From a bacterium (lineage in GTDB: Bacteria; Atribacterota; JS1; SB-45; 34-128), in assembly GCA_018894595.1 (NCBI GenBank), contig JAHIPN010000137.1:1-5674 (forward strand): a stretch of DNA of 5,674 bases, given 5' to 3'. Position 1 is the stretch's first letter, and the number at the start of each line of letters is the position of its first letter. Of this stretch, positions 1 to 4,559 are shown in pieces. The notes below the pieces were generated by a model. The model was given only the letters and a program-made list of their open reading frames with translations. It was not told the origin of the DNA and did no database searches. The position numbers and the translations under genes are program-made.

Positions 1-207
1 ACAACAAACATTGAAGAACCATATTATTACATTTTAGATAATTCATATGAACTTTGTATCCCTGATAAAATTGTCCCTATGTTTGTCGAAAAATGTTCTA
101 AAAACTTAAAAGAAAAAGTTATGCAAGAAATAAATAAATACGATCCCGAAAAGATTTTCAAAATTATGCCAGATTGGTTTCATAAATTACCGAAAAAGTG
201 TTTTTGA
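1..207 (+). CDS. C-terminal part of an unidentified protein (5' end outside window)
   Basis: Frame 1 is open from the first base to TGA at 205-207 and gives the last 68 residues of a protein that starts upstream. The fragment is soluble-looking and mixed in charge. It has a tyrosine cluster near its start (EEPYYYILD), an IPDKIVPMF stretch, a Lys/Glu-rich helix-like segment, and an aromatic tail ending PDWFHKLPKKCF. No signal peptide or membrane segment lies in the visible part. I do not recognise the family. The balanced codon content and uninterrupted frame up to the window edge support a real gene. The next gene begins 145 bases downstream after an AT-rich spacer, so the two are probably not translationally coupled. 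No convincing terminator follows the stop codon. Confidence 0.7.
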   Translation, partial: TTNIEEPYYYILDNSYELCIPDKIVPMFVEKCSKNLKEKVMQEINKYDPEKIFKIMPDWFHKLPKKCF

Positions 208-255
208 TTAAAAGATTATAAATAGTAATAAGTTAGAGTAATAAATATACTTTAT

Positions 256-300
256 TTGCAGTTTGCAACGTTTACAGGTATATAAGTGTATAAATAATAT
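256..300 (+). promoter_or_regulatory. Possible promoter with an overlapping small palindrome, upstream of the membrane protein gene
   Basis: TTTACA (271-276) is a five-of-six match to a -35 box. It is followed after 18 bases by TAATAT (295-300), a four-of-six -10 box. Just upstream, TTGCA-gtt-TGCAA (256-268) is a perfect inverted repeat placed where an operator could sit. A start near 307 would leave a leader of about 45 bases before the ATG at 353. The surrounding AT-richness makes chance matches likely, so this is only a candidate. Apart from this, the spacer from 208 to 352 shows only the Shine-Dalgarno AAGGAGGAG at 336-344. Confidence 0.25.
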
Positions 301-352
301 TTATTTTTTATAAGATAAAAATCTAAGTAAATTTCAAGGAGGAGCATAGAGT

Positions 353-805
353 ATGGGTATTTTTTTAGTCTCTATAGCATTTATTTTTTTAAGATTCTTT
401 TTTACCTGTCCCACTAAATTGTGGACTCGTTTTAACTCAACTGGAAGGAATTTATTCTTTTACTTTCAACAGGTAATTTATTGGGGGTTACTTATCGTAG
501 GATTATTCTTGGTTTTTACCTCTAATATAAAAACGGGATTAATAACCTTAGGGTGTTTTTTGATATTTTATAATATATCAATTTCTTCTTTGACTGTTTC
601 GGTGGGGAAAAGGATACCGATTTTAGGAAATTCAATATCTAAATTGATAGGCGTAATTATACTTGCGATAGGACTTATTTTATCTTTTTCGACTTCCTCA
701 GAGTATGGTTTTATTTCTTCGGGAAGCGTTTTATTCGGCTTTATTATATTAAGAATATTGATAGTTATCGAAAATATATTTGAGAAGAAACATCTGATTA
801 ATTAA
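353..805 (+). CDS. Small integral membrane protein, five predicted helices, unknown function
   Basis: The gene encodes 150 residues and is almost entirely hydrophobic. By eye, membrane segments fall at about residues 1-17, 36-56, 60-80, 97-113 and 120-140. They are separated by short polar loops carrying Lys/Arg (for example TKLWTRFNSTGRN at 21-33 and VGKRIP at 84-89), and the tail is basic and polar (EKKHLIN). There is no catalytic motif or cleavable signal peptide. The start is well supported by AAGGAGGAG at 336-344, eight bases before the ATG. It is followed after 69 bases by the next gene on the same strand, with no obvious terminator between them, so co-transcription is plausible. I cannot assign a family. 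Small multi-helix proteins of this kind include transport accessory proteins, toxin-immunity proteins and many uncharacterised families. Confidence 0.8.
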   Translation: MGIFLVSIAFIFLRFFFTCPTKLWTRFNSTGRNLFFYFQQVIYWGLLIVGLFLVFTSNIKTGLITLGCFLIFYNISISSLTVSVGKRIPILGNSISKLIGVIILAIGLILSFSTSSEYGFISSGSVLFGFIILRILIVIENIFEKKHLIN

Positions 806-874
806 AGAACTATAATTTAATAAAAGTAAATATCTAATTCTTTATATTTTGAAAAAGTGAGGGTGTAAAATTAT

Positions 875-1285
875 ATGTCACTATTCCTTAAAGGATTATT
901 GTTAAAAATATTTCCTTCATTTGGTCCAAAGGGGTTGATTGACACACAAATTTCTGTTTACAAACGCTTGAAAAAAATGGCTCCATACGCGGCCGAAAAC
1001 GATATTTTAAATTCTCTTATTATGTCTCGGATCAATACTCCCCTTAGTCCATCTACAAAACACGAGGAACGTTTACATTACGATTCCATGTTGCAAAATA
1101 CCAATAAAAAACTTGAAGACGTTATTTGGGCAATGTTTGAATATGAAAATGTTCTAAGCCGGGAAGCAGAACTTAACCTACAGTTACAAAAAATTAATGC
1201 TCAACCAGCAGAAATTGAACAAGAATACCAGAAATGGAAAAAATATATTATGGAGTGTGTTGAGAAACTCAGGAAAAATTTATAA
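875..1285 (+). CDS. Small soluble helical protein, unknown function
   Basis: The gene encodes 136 residues. A short hydrophobic N-terminus (LFLKGLLLKIFPSF) is too short and too interrupted by Lys to be a clear membrane helix; it may be amphipathic. Residues 22-56 look helical. A Ser/Pro/Thr-rich linker follows (NTPLSPSTKHEE, 54-65). The C-terminal half (about 70-136) is rich in Glu, Gln, Lys and Leu, reads as one or two long helices and could form a coiled coil. No catalytic signature is visible. The ATG at 875 is preceded by a modest ribosome-binding sequence, GTGAGGGTG (857-865), weaker than that of the upstream gene. It lies 69 bases after the membrane protein gene and may share its transcript. 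No family was recognised. Confidence 0.75.
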   Translation: MSLFLKGLLLKIFPSFGPKGLIDTQISVYKRLKKMAPYAAENDILNSLIMSRINTPLSPSTKHEERLHYDSMLQNTNKKLEDVIWAMFEYENVLSREAELNLQLQKINAQPAEIEQEYQKWKKYIMECVEKLRKNL

Positions 1286-1367
1286 TAAATTACCTAAATC
1301 GGGTCCAAAGGTAACGGTATATCCATATATTAATTCTATAGATAGCCTAAAAAGGAGGTAGAGAAGA

Positions 1368-1418
1368 ATGAGGCATGGACTTAAGCGAAAAAAAGACAGT
1401 GTAATAATTGCTAATTAG
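1368..1418 (+). CDS. Possible 16-residue peptide behind a near-perfect Shine-Dalgarno (leader peptide or gene remnant)
   Basis: AAAGGAGGT (1351-1359) is an essentially ideal match to the anti-Shine-Dalgarno sequence. It stands eight bases before ATG at 1368. The frame reads MRHGLKRKKDSVIIAN and stops at TAG 1416-1418. Past that stop the same frame continues for nine codons (LKTLEKLYL) to a second TAG at 1446-1448. An intrinsic terminator begins right at that second stop. So there is a complete miniature unit of ribosome site, short frame and terminator. It could be a genuine basic micropeptide, a regulatory leader peptide, or a small gene truncated by a nonsense mutation. The sequence alone does not decide between these. 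Confidence 0.35.
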   Translation: MRHGLKRKKDSVIIAN

Positions 1419-1446
1419 CTTAAGACTTTAGAGAAGCTTTATTTAT

Positions 1447-1471
1447 AGAACTGTTATGAGACAGTTTTTTT
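1447..1471 (+). terminator. Intrinsic (Rho-independent) terminator
   Basis: AACTGT (1449-1454) pairs perfectly with ACAGTT (1461-1466) across a six-base loop, TATGAG. A flanking G-U and an A-T pair (1447-1448 with 1467-1468) can extend the stem. The 3' arm runs into seven T residues (1465-1471). The stem is short and AT-leaning, but the arrangement is typical of low-GC Gram-positive bacteria. It would end transcripts coming from 353-1285 and the short frame at 1368. Confidence 0.55.
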
Positions 1472-1498
1472 AAACAATGCCATTTTATTTTTTATAAT
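1469..1498 (+). promoter_or_regulatory. Promoter candidate with consensus -10, upstream of the GTG-started gene
   Basis: TATAAT (1493-1498) is an exact -10 consensus. TTTAAA (1469-1474) lies 18 bases upstream and matches four of six positions of the -35 consensus. The promoter starts inside the T-tract of the preceding terminator, which makes sense for a new transcription unit. A start near 1505 gives a leader of about 60 bases before the GTG at 1565. The early leader could form a tiny hairpin GCCT-TAAG-AGGC (1499-1510), which is probably too small to matter. Confidence 0.4.
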
Positions 1499-1564
1499 GC
1501 CTTAAGAGGCCATAGCATATCAAAATATTTTTAATAGTAAAATCTTAGCATAAGGAGAAATTTA

Positions 1565-2152
1565 GTGAAAAATAAAGAAAGTAAAATTTATGGGTTAGTG
1601 TGTATTCTTTTCACAATAATGGAAGGTACCATTAAATCGCTAATGAAGGAAAAAGCTTTTTTAAAACTTTCAAAAAGTAAAATGAGTGAATTATTGATTG
1701 AATTTTTAATATTTAATTTACATCAATTAAGCAGAACTTTCTATGCTTGGTTTGGAGAAAAAGAAAGAAGTGAACTGATAGATGCTGTTGTAATTGAATT
1801 ACTTGGTGATTTAAAACAAAAAAACAAGGTAGAATTGGAAGAAAGGTATGTAAACCTCAACATAGATATCTTTGGAGATTATCTTGAGGAATTTACATTT
1901 AAGTCAATTCTGGATGTTTTCTTTAACATTTATAACAAGAGAGAGACAGAGTATGCTAATTATTTGGATAATCCGGAAAAAGGGAAAGGTTTTGCCGGAA
2001 CTTTGCTTTGGGAGTTTGGTAACAAAATAGCGAAAATAATGAATAGAGAAGATGATTTGCAAATCATAATGAAAGTTCAAATCCTTGGGACATCATGGAC
2101 TTATTTTGGTGATATTATGAAAAAATTGTTACTTGAAAAGGAAGAAAAATAG
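1565..2152 (+). CDS. Conserved-looking hypothetical protein, 195 residues, GTG start
   Basis: The frame opens at GTG 1565, with TAAGGAG (1551-1557) seven bases upstream. That is a strong ribosome site and decides the start. The product is Lys/Glu-rich and reads as almost wholly helical. A hydrophobic stretch at about 9-20 (YGLVCILFTIME) and another at about 43-52 (LLIEFLIFNL) are short and look like buried amphipathic helices rather than membrane spans. Other visible blocks are ERSELIDAVVIELLGDL (67-83), a Phe/Tyr-rich middle (IDIFGDYLEEFTFKSILDVFF, near 100-120) and a terminal helix ending KKLLLEKEEK. There is no signal peptide, metal-binding cluster or nucleotide-binding motif. It appears to form its own transcription unit, with a promoter candidate at 1469-1498. 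I do not recognise the family. Confidence 0.8.
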   Translation: MKNKESKIYGLVCILFTIMEGTIKSLMKEKAFLKLSKSKMSELLIEFLIFNLHQLSRTFYAWFGEKERSELIDAVVIELLGDLKQKNKVELEERYVNLNIDIFGDYLEEFTFKSILDVFFNIYNKRETEYANYLDNPEKGKGFAGTLLWEFGNKIAKIMNREDDLQIIMKVQILGTSWTYFGDIMKKLLLEKEEK

Positions 2153-2217
2153 GTTAGACTTAAAAATATTATATATTTAATGAAAAACAAAATTGAAATA
2201 ATAAAAAATATTCTTTA

Positions 2218-2244
2218 AAAGTTACCCAATTACTACGTAACTTT
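2218..2244 (+). repeat. Perfect 8-bp inverted repeat in the intergenic spacer
   Basis: AAAGTTAC (2218-2225) and GTAACTTT (2237-2244) are exact reverse complements around an 11-base centre. No T-tract follows on the + strand, so it is not a standard terminator for the preceding gene. It could be an operator for the downstream DUF6804-like gene, about 50 bases before that gene's likely start, or a weak transcript-end hairpin. The spacer also contains a pure A/T palindrome just after the stop codon (2164-2178), which is less meaningful. Confidence 0.35.
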
Positions 2245-2277
2245 GGGATAAAAATTCATATAGATTATTACAATATA

Positions 2278-2353
2278 AAGGGAGATATACAAAATAACTA
2301 ATCGAAAAGATAAAAATAATTTTGTAAAATATTTTCTCATTTTAAGCATTTTT
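2278..2353 (+). other. In-frame upstream extension of the DUF6804-like gene, with ribosome site and probable ATA start
   Basis: The frame of the next gene stays open upstream of its first ATG, back to TAA at 2276-2278. The only Shine-Dalgarno nearby, AAGGGAGAT (2278-2286), sits seven bases before ATA at 2294. Two other genes here show nearly the same arrangement: GGAGAT plus seven bases plus ATG at 3478, and GGAGAT plus eight bases plus ATG at 3913. Translation from 2294 would add 20 residues: a polar, basic N-terminus (TNRKDKNNF) and then the first part of a hydrophobic helix (VKYFLILSIF). The annotated ATG cuts that helix in the middle. No ATG, GTG or TTG occurs in frame between 2279 and 2353. 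I infer that the gene either uses a rare AUA start or has lost its ATG by a single G-to-A change. Confidence 0.5.
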
Positions 2354-2602
2354 ATGTTATTTGGAGCAATAGCTGAATTGCCCTACGGCTATTATATTAT
2401 TTTAAGATGGATTACTTGTATAACATCTATTTTGGTGGTACTTCAAGCTTTTGAGAAAAATATTGATTGGGCAAAAGTCGTATTTATAGTTACTGCTATA
2501 CTTTTTAACCCTTTAGCACCCATATATTTTTCACGAAATACTTGGATACCTTTAGATATTATAACTGCAATATTTTTTATATTTGCAATAAAAATATTAT
2601 AA
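2354..2602 (+). CDS. DUF6804-like small membrane protein (true N-terminus probably at 2294)
   Basis: From the first ATG this encodes 82 residues; the full-length form is probably 102 residues from 2294. Three or four membrane helices are visible: one around the N-terminus (split by the ATG choice), about 17-32, about 42-57, and about 65-81. Visible motifs are LPYGYY followed by a helix with Arg-Trp (residues 9-19), ILFNPLAPIYF (49-59), and Trp64 and Asp68 in TWIPLDI. From memory, this order (PYGYY near the start, FNP-x-x-P/K-I before a W-x-x-x-D helix) is characteristic of the DUF6804 family, whose function is unknown. The ATG at 2354 has no ribosome site, unlike ATA 2294. If the start has been lost, the gene may be poorly expressed or a recent pseudogene. 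A search against PF20619 would settle the family. Confidence 0.7.
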   Translation: MLFGAIAELPYGYYIILRWITCITSILVVLQAFEKNIDWAKVVFIVTAILFNPLAPIYFSRNTWIPLDIITAIFFIFAIKIL

Positions 2603-2606
2603 ATAG

Positions 2607-2825
2607 AACAGGAAAAAAGGATCTTATAGTTTACAACGGTTAGAGATAGAAATAGAAACAGAAAATAGACTACCAGATTTTTGGAAAGAAAAGCTTAATA
2701 AGGGAAGGGTTAAAGGAACAACTTCAAAATTGCTTGAGGGTGTCCTGGAAGAAAAGAGAAGAGAATTAATAAAAGAGTGGATTGATTCCGGAAGGATTGA
2801 AGCGTGGCAAAGAACCGCCATCTGA
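2607..2825 (+). pseudogene. Start-less Glu/Lys-rich frame, probable gene remnant
   Basis: Between a TAG at 2604 and TGA at 2823-2825 this frame is open for 72 codons. It reads like real protein: charged, helical and amphipathic, with LEIEIETENRLPDFWKEKL in the first half and LLEGVLEEKRRELIKEWI and then DSGRIEAW in the second. It has no ATG or GTG. The first usable start is TTG 2730, which would give only 31 residues after a poorly spaced AAAGGA. The coding character begins right after the stop of the DUF6804-like gene. This suggests the C-terminal remainder of a gene whose 5' part was deleted or replaced. The stop lies 25 bases before the start of the next gene, as in an operon. I do not recognise the family. 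Confidence 0.4.
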
Positions 2826-2850
2826 CACAGAAAAAAGGGAAGATTGTAAT

Positions 2851-3366
2851 ATGATTACAAATAAAATTATCAGCATAATTATTTCTATAACAGCACTTAT
2901 TGTTATTCCTGTTCAAATGATAACAACTTTTGTTTTAGGAATACTTGTAAGCCTGACATTTGGTTTGTTGCTTATACCATTCAGTATTATTTGGGTGGTT
3001 TTATTTCTTGGCCCACTTCTTGGCCTCTCTTATGTTTATGAGCATGTCGCAATAACGAGGCCATTCATTGCAATTATAGGAATTCCTTTGGCAGTATTAG
3101 GTGACACATATGTGACCTTACTTCCTTCAATGGGCGAAATGGATAGTCGATATGGAAAAATGATCTGCTGTCAAACATTTCCCTACACATGGAGATTTAT
3201 TCAATTCCAGAATAATAAGTTAAATATAGGGAAAGATGACGTTTTAACTAAAGTACTTCGAGGAGTTTCCACAAATAAAGTTTTTGATAAATATTTAGAT
3301 GGTTTGAGAGCCGATGTTTATTCAAGATCAGATTATTTGAACGGAAAATATAAAATGGATTGGTAA
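2851..3366 (+). CDS. Membrane protein with N-terminal multi-helix domain and polar C-terminal tail, unknown function
   Basis: The gene encodes 171 residues from ATG 2851. AGGGAAGAT (2836-2844) lies just upstream, so this start is preferred over a TTG at 2782; that would add 23 very polar residues that overlap another coding-like frame. The first half is highly hydrophobic, with spans at about 5-20, 23-42, 44-62 and 70-91. The second half is soluble. It contains a vicinal Cys pair (Cys106-Cys107), an aromatic stretch (FPYTWRFIQF, 110-119) and a charged, helical end with many Tyr and Asp residues (VFDKYLDGLRADVYSRSDY). There is no recognised catalytic motif. The layout, a membrane anchor plus a cytoplasmic or exposed tail of about 80 residues, is all that can be said. 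The family is not recognised. Confidence 0.78.
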   Translation: MITNKIISIIISITALIVIPVQMITTFVLGILVSLTFGLLLIPFSIIWVVLFLGPLLGLSYVYEHVAITRPFIAIIGIPLAVLGDTYVTLLPSMGEMDSRYGKMICCQTFPYTWRFIQFQNNKLNIGKDDVLTKVLRGVSTNKVFDKYLDGLRADVYSRSDYLNGKYKMDW

Positions 3367-3381
3367 ATGAATTATTCATTT
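3365..3381 (+). repeat. 17-bp perfect palindrome overlapping a stop codon
   Basis: AAATGAAT-T-ATTCATTT (3365-3381) has two exact 8-base arms around one central T. It begins inside the TAA stop codon of the preceding gene. As RNA it can form a six-pair hairpin with a five-base loop (AAATGA/TCATTT) followed by a short T run, so it could be a weak terminator. As DNA it could bind a dimeric regulator. The AT-only stem favours neither strongly. Confidence 0.35.
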
Positions 3382-3477
3382 TAATCATCCATGGAATAAT
3401 AAATTGTAACTTTGCAAATCTATTAGCTACTAAAACATATTTAAGAAGAGATATTTTTTATAAAGGAGATTAAAGAA

Positions 3478-3831
3478 ATGGAAATTAATATACCATTAAA
3501 ATCAGACCCATCAATTTTATTGAATGCTCGAAAAGGAGTAATTGTTACATTTATTATATTTGTAATTTATAATTTTGGCTCTACGTTTTTATTAGGATAT
3601 AAAATTATAAATAGTACAAATTATAGTACTATACACGGTTTAATCCTTATGATTTACGCTATTTTATGTGGAAGACTATATAATATAATGTCGAAAAATA
3701 TTATTCTATCCTTAATTATAGGAATTTTAATGATAGTTTTAAGTTGGTTCGCTCTAGGGATAGGAATGCTTCTATTAACAATATATCTACTTGTTAAATC
3801 GAACACAGCCTTAAAGGAACTAGAAAAATAA
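3478..3831 (+). CDS. Small four-helix membrane protein, unknown function
   Basis: The gene encodes 117 residues, with four hydrophobic spans at about 20-41, 53-68, 74-89 and 91-107. They are framed by a polar N-terminus (MEINIPLKSDPS) and a short charged tail (SNTALKELEK). A small basic loop sits between spans two and three (GRLYNIMSKN, 65-74). The start is set by AAAGGAGAT at 3462-3470, seven bases upstream. No signal peptide or active-site motif is seen. It is followed 81 bases later by the anchored repeat protein gene, whose ribosome site is nearly the same (GGGAGATTAAAGA). No terminator lies between them, so the two may be co-transcribed. The family is not recognised. Confidence 0.78.
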   Translation: MEINIPLKSDPSILLNARKGVIVTFIIFVIYNFGSTFLLGYKIINSTNYSTIHGLILMIYAILCGRLYNIMSKNIILSLIIGILMIVLSWFALGIGMLLLTIYLLVKSNTALKELEK

Positions 3832-3912
3832 AAGAGAAGTGTAAGTAATCGCACATTGAAGATTTAGGCCATTCCGGGGGATGTTAAATAATAAAAAGGG
3901 AGATTAAAGATA

Positions 3913-4353
3913 ATGAAAGCACTTGAAAGAATATTTCTTTATTCAGTATTAGTGGTATTGGTGTTTTATGTGTTCTTGGTAGATGGAAATGTTGAAAGCC
4001 AGGTAGTTATTCAAGAGGAAATCAAAGCCAGGCGCATAGTAATTGTGAATGACGCGGGGCAAGAGGTTGTTGAGTTATCGACTGATGTCGAAAACAATGG
4101 CGGAGTAGTAATTTTAAATAAATCCGGCAATAATGTTGTTATTATGGGAGCTTACGAATATGGTGGAATAATGAGTGTTTACAACAAAGATGGTAAAACC
4201 CATGCTGTTATGGGAGCTACTGAAAATGGTGGGGCAATGACTGTTATCAACAAAGATGACAATGCTGTTGCTGGTATGATAGTTGGTGAAAACGATAATG
4301 GAGAAATAGGAGTTTGGAATAAATCTGGTAAACGAATTGGTAGCCTACCTTAG
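3913..4353 (+). CDS. Membrane-anchored protein of about 22-residue Asn/Gly beta repeats
   Basis: The gene encodes 146 residues. A single N-terminal hydrophobic span (about 7-23) lacks a clear cleavage site and probably anchors the protein, leaving the rest outside the membrane. A short charged stalk follows (ESQVVIQEEIKARR, 28-41). From about residue 42 the chain is built of units of the pattern [hydrophobic]-x-V-x-N-K-[DS]-G-...-hydrophobic...-E-N-G-G. The key Asn recurs at 46, 69, 91, 113 and 136, a spacing of 22-23 residues, and the last unit is cut short at LP. The alternating hydrophobic residues suggest short beta strands stacked as a solenoid or propeller-like sheet. Similar repeats (ARRFxLVDxxGxxR... 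followed by DGGxxLxLxDxxGxxR) occur in secreted or anchored proteins of many bacteria, with no firm function. GGGAGAT lies eight bases before the ATG, which supports this start. Confidence 0.82.
   Translation: MKALERIFLYSVLVVLVFYVFLVDGNVESQVVIQEEIKARRIVIVNDAGQEVVELSTDVENNGGVVILNKSGNNVVIMGAYEYGGIMSVYNKDGKTHAVMGATENGGAMTVINKDDNAVAGMIVGENDNGEIGVWNKSGKRIGSLP
4144..4275 (+). repeat. Two tandem 66-bp coding repeats inside the repeat-protein gene
   Basis: Units 4144-4209 and 4210-4275 both begin ATGGGAGCT and share the block AACAAAGATG at the same offset. Eleven of the 22 codons are identical, and several others differ by one base. This nucleotide-level similarity, higher than between the other protein repeats, indicates a relatively recent in-frame duplication of one 22-residue unit. 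Confidence 0.6.
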
Positions 4354-4368
4354 AGCATGAGGTTTTTA
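4342..4368 (+). repeat. Direct repeat copy 1 (stop-codon region), possibly a terminator hairpin
   Basis: This segment matches 5571-5598 through AGC, TACC, TAGA and an exact 12-base core, ATGAGGTTTTTA (4357-4368). It overlaps the last codons and TAG stop of the repeat-protein gene. ACCTTA (4347-4352) can pair with TGAGGT (4358-4363, one G-U pair) over a five-base loop. T residues follow, so this copy may act as a weak intrinsic terminator. Confidence 0.4.
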
Positions 4369-4415
4369 GTAAACTGTTGCATTAGCAACTTTAATCTACA
4401 CAGACACCTATATAT

Positions 4416-4457
4416 CCTCTTATAGAAAGGTTTGAAGGGCAGCTTAAGAGGTTTTTT
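4416..4457 (+). terminator. Probable intrinsic terminator between the repeat-protein and DUF3089 genes
   Basis: CCTCTTA (4416-4422) is the exact reverse complement of TAAGAGG (4445-4451), and six T residues follow directly (4452-4457). The 22-base loop is longer than usual, which lowers confidence. Its position between two genes, and before the promoter candidate at 4492-4519, fits the end of the upstream transcription unit. Confidence 0.45.
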
Positions 4458-4491
4458 AAACTAAGGCCGGAAGCAGGGTCTAAGTAGAAAT

Positions 4492-4519
4492 TTGATAAAC
4501 AGGTGTTTGTCCCTATTAA
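4492..4519 (+). promoter_or_regulatory. Promoter candidate for the DUF3089 lipoprotein gene
   Basis: TTGATA (4492-4497) matches five of six positions of the -35 consensus. TATTAA (4514-4519), 16 bases later, matches four of six of the -10. A start near 4526 would give a leader of about 34 bases, ending in AAGGAGA (4546-4552) before ATG 4560. It follows the terminator-like hairpin at 4416-4457. The other part of this spacer, 4369-4415, holds no gene. Confidence 0.35.
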
Positions 4520-4559
4520 ACTTAGGCACATAAGATAAAAATTTGAAGGAGAATAAGAA

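Noticed and set aside
1368..1448. TAG at 1416 read through as pyrrolysine or another amino acid
   Set aside because: The frame is only 26 codons long, has no recognisable family, and nothing in the window indicates a recoding system.
2164..2178. A/T-only palindrome after the stop codon at 2152
   Set aside because: Pure A/T symmetry of this size is expected by chance in such an AT-rich spacer, and no T-tract makes it a terminator.
2782..2850. Upstream TTG start extending the membrane protein gene by 23 residues
   Set aside because: The added stretch is very polar, has no ribosome site and overlaps the better coding-like frame ending at 2825. ATG 2851 has AGGGAAGAT at good spacing and starts directly before the first membrane helix.
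2624..2916. Two overlapping minus-strand open frames
   Set aside because: They lie opposite coding-like + strand frames, have no ribosome sites, and their translations are low-complexity Ser/Phe/Asn-rich, as expected of antisense to Glu/Lys-rich sequence.
3654..3854. Minus-strand open frame of 66 codons
   Set aside because: It is antisense to the well-supported membrane protein gene at 3478-3831 and has no ribosome site.
4051..4353. CRISPR-like or non-coding tandem repeat
   Set aside because: The repeat period is a multiple of three, lies wholly within one open frame, and conserves protein pattern better than DNA, so it is a coding repeat.
1286..4559. Integron attC sites between the small genes
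   Set aside because: I looked for paired RYYYAAC/GTTRRRY core sites and for similarity among the intergenic spacers. The inverted repeats found are short and differ from one another, and no integrase is present.
4458..4559. Known riboswitch in front of the DUF3089 gene
   Set aside because: The nested pairings are short and no conserved core of a riboswitch class that I know could be recognised; the promoter candidate also lies inside the region.
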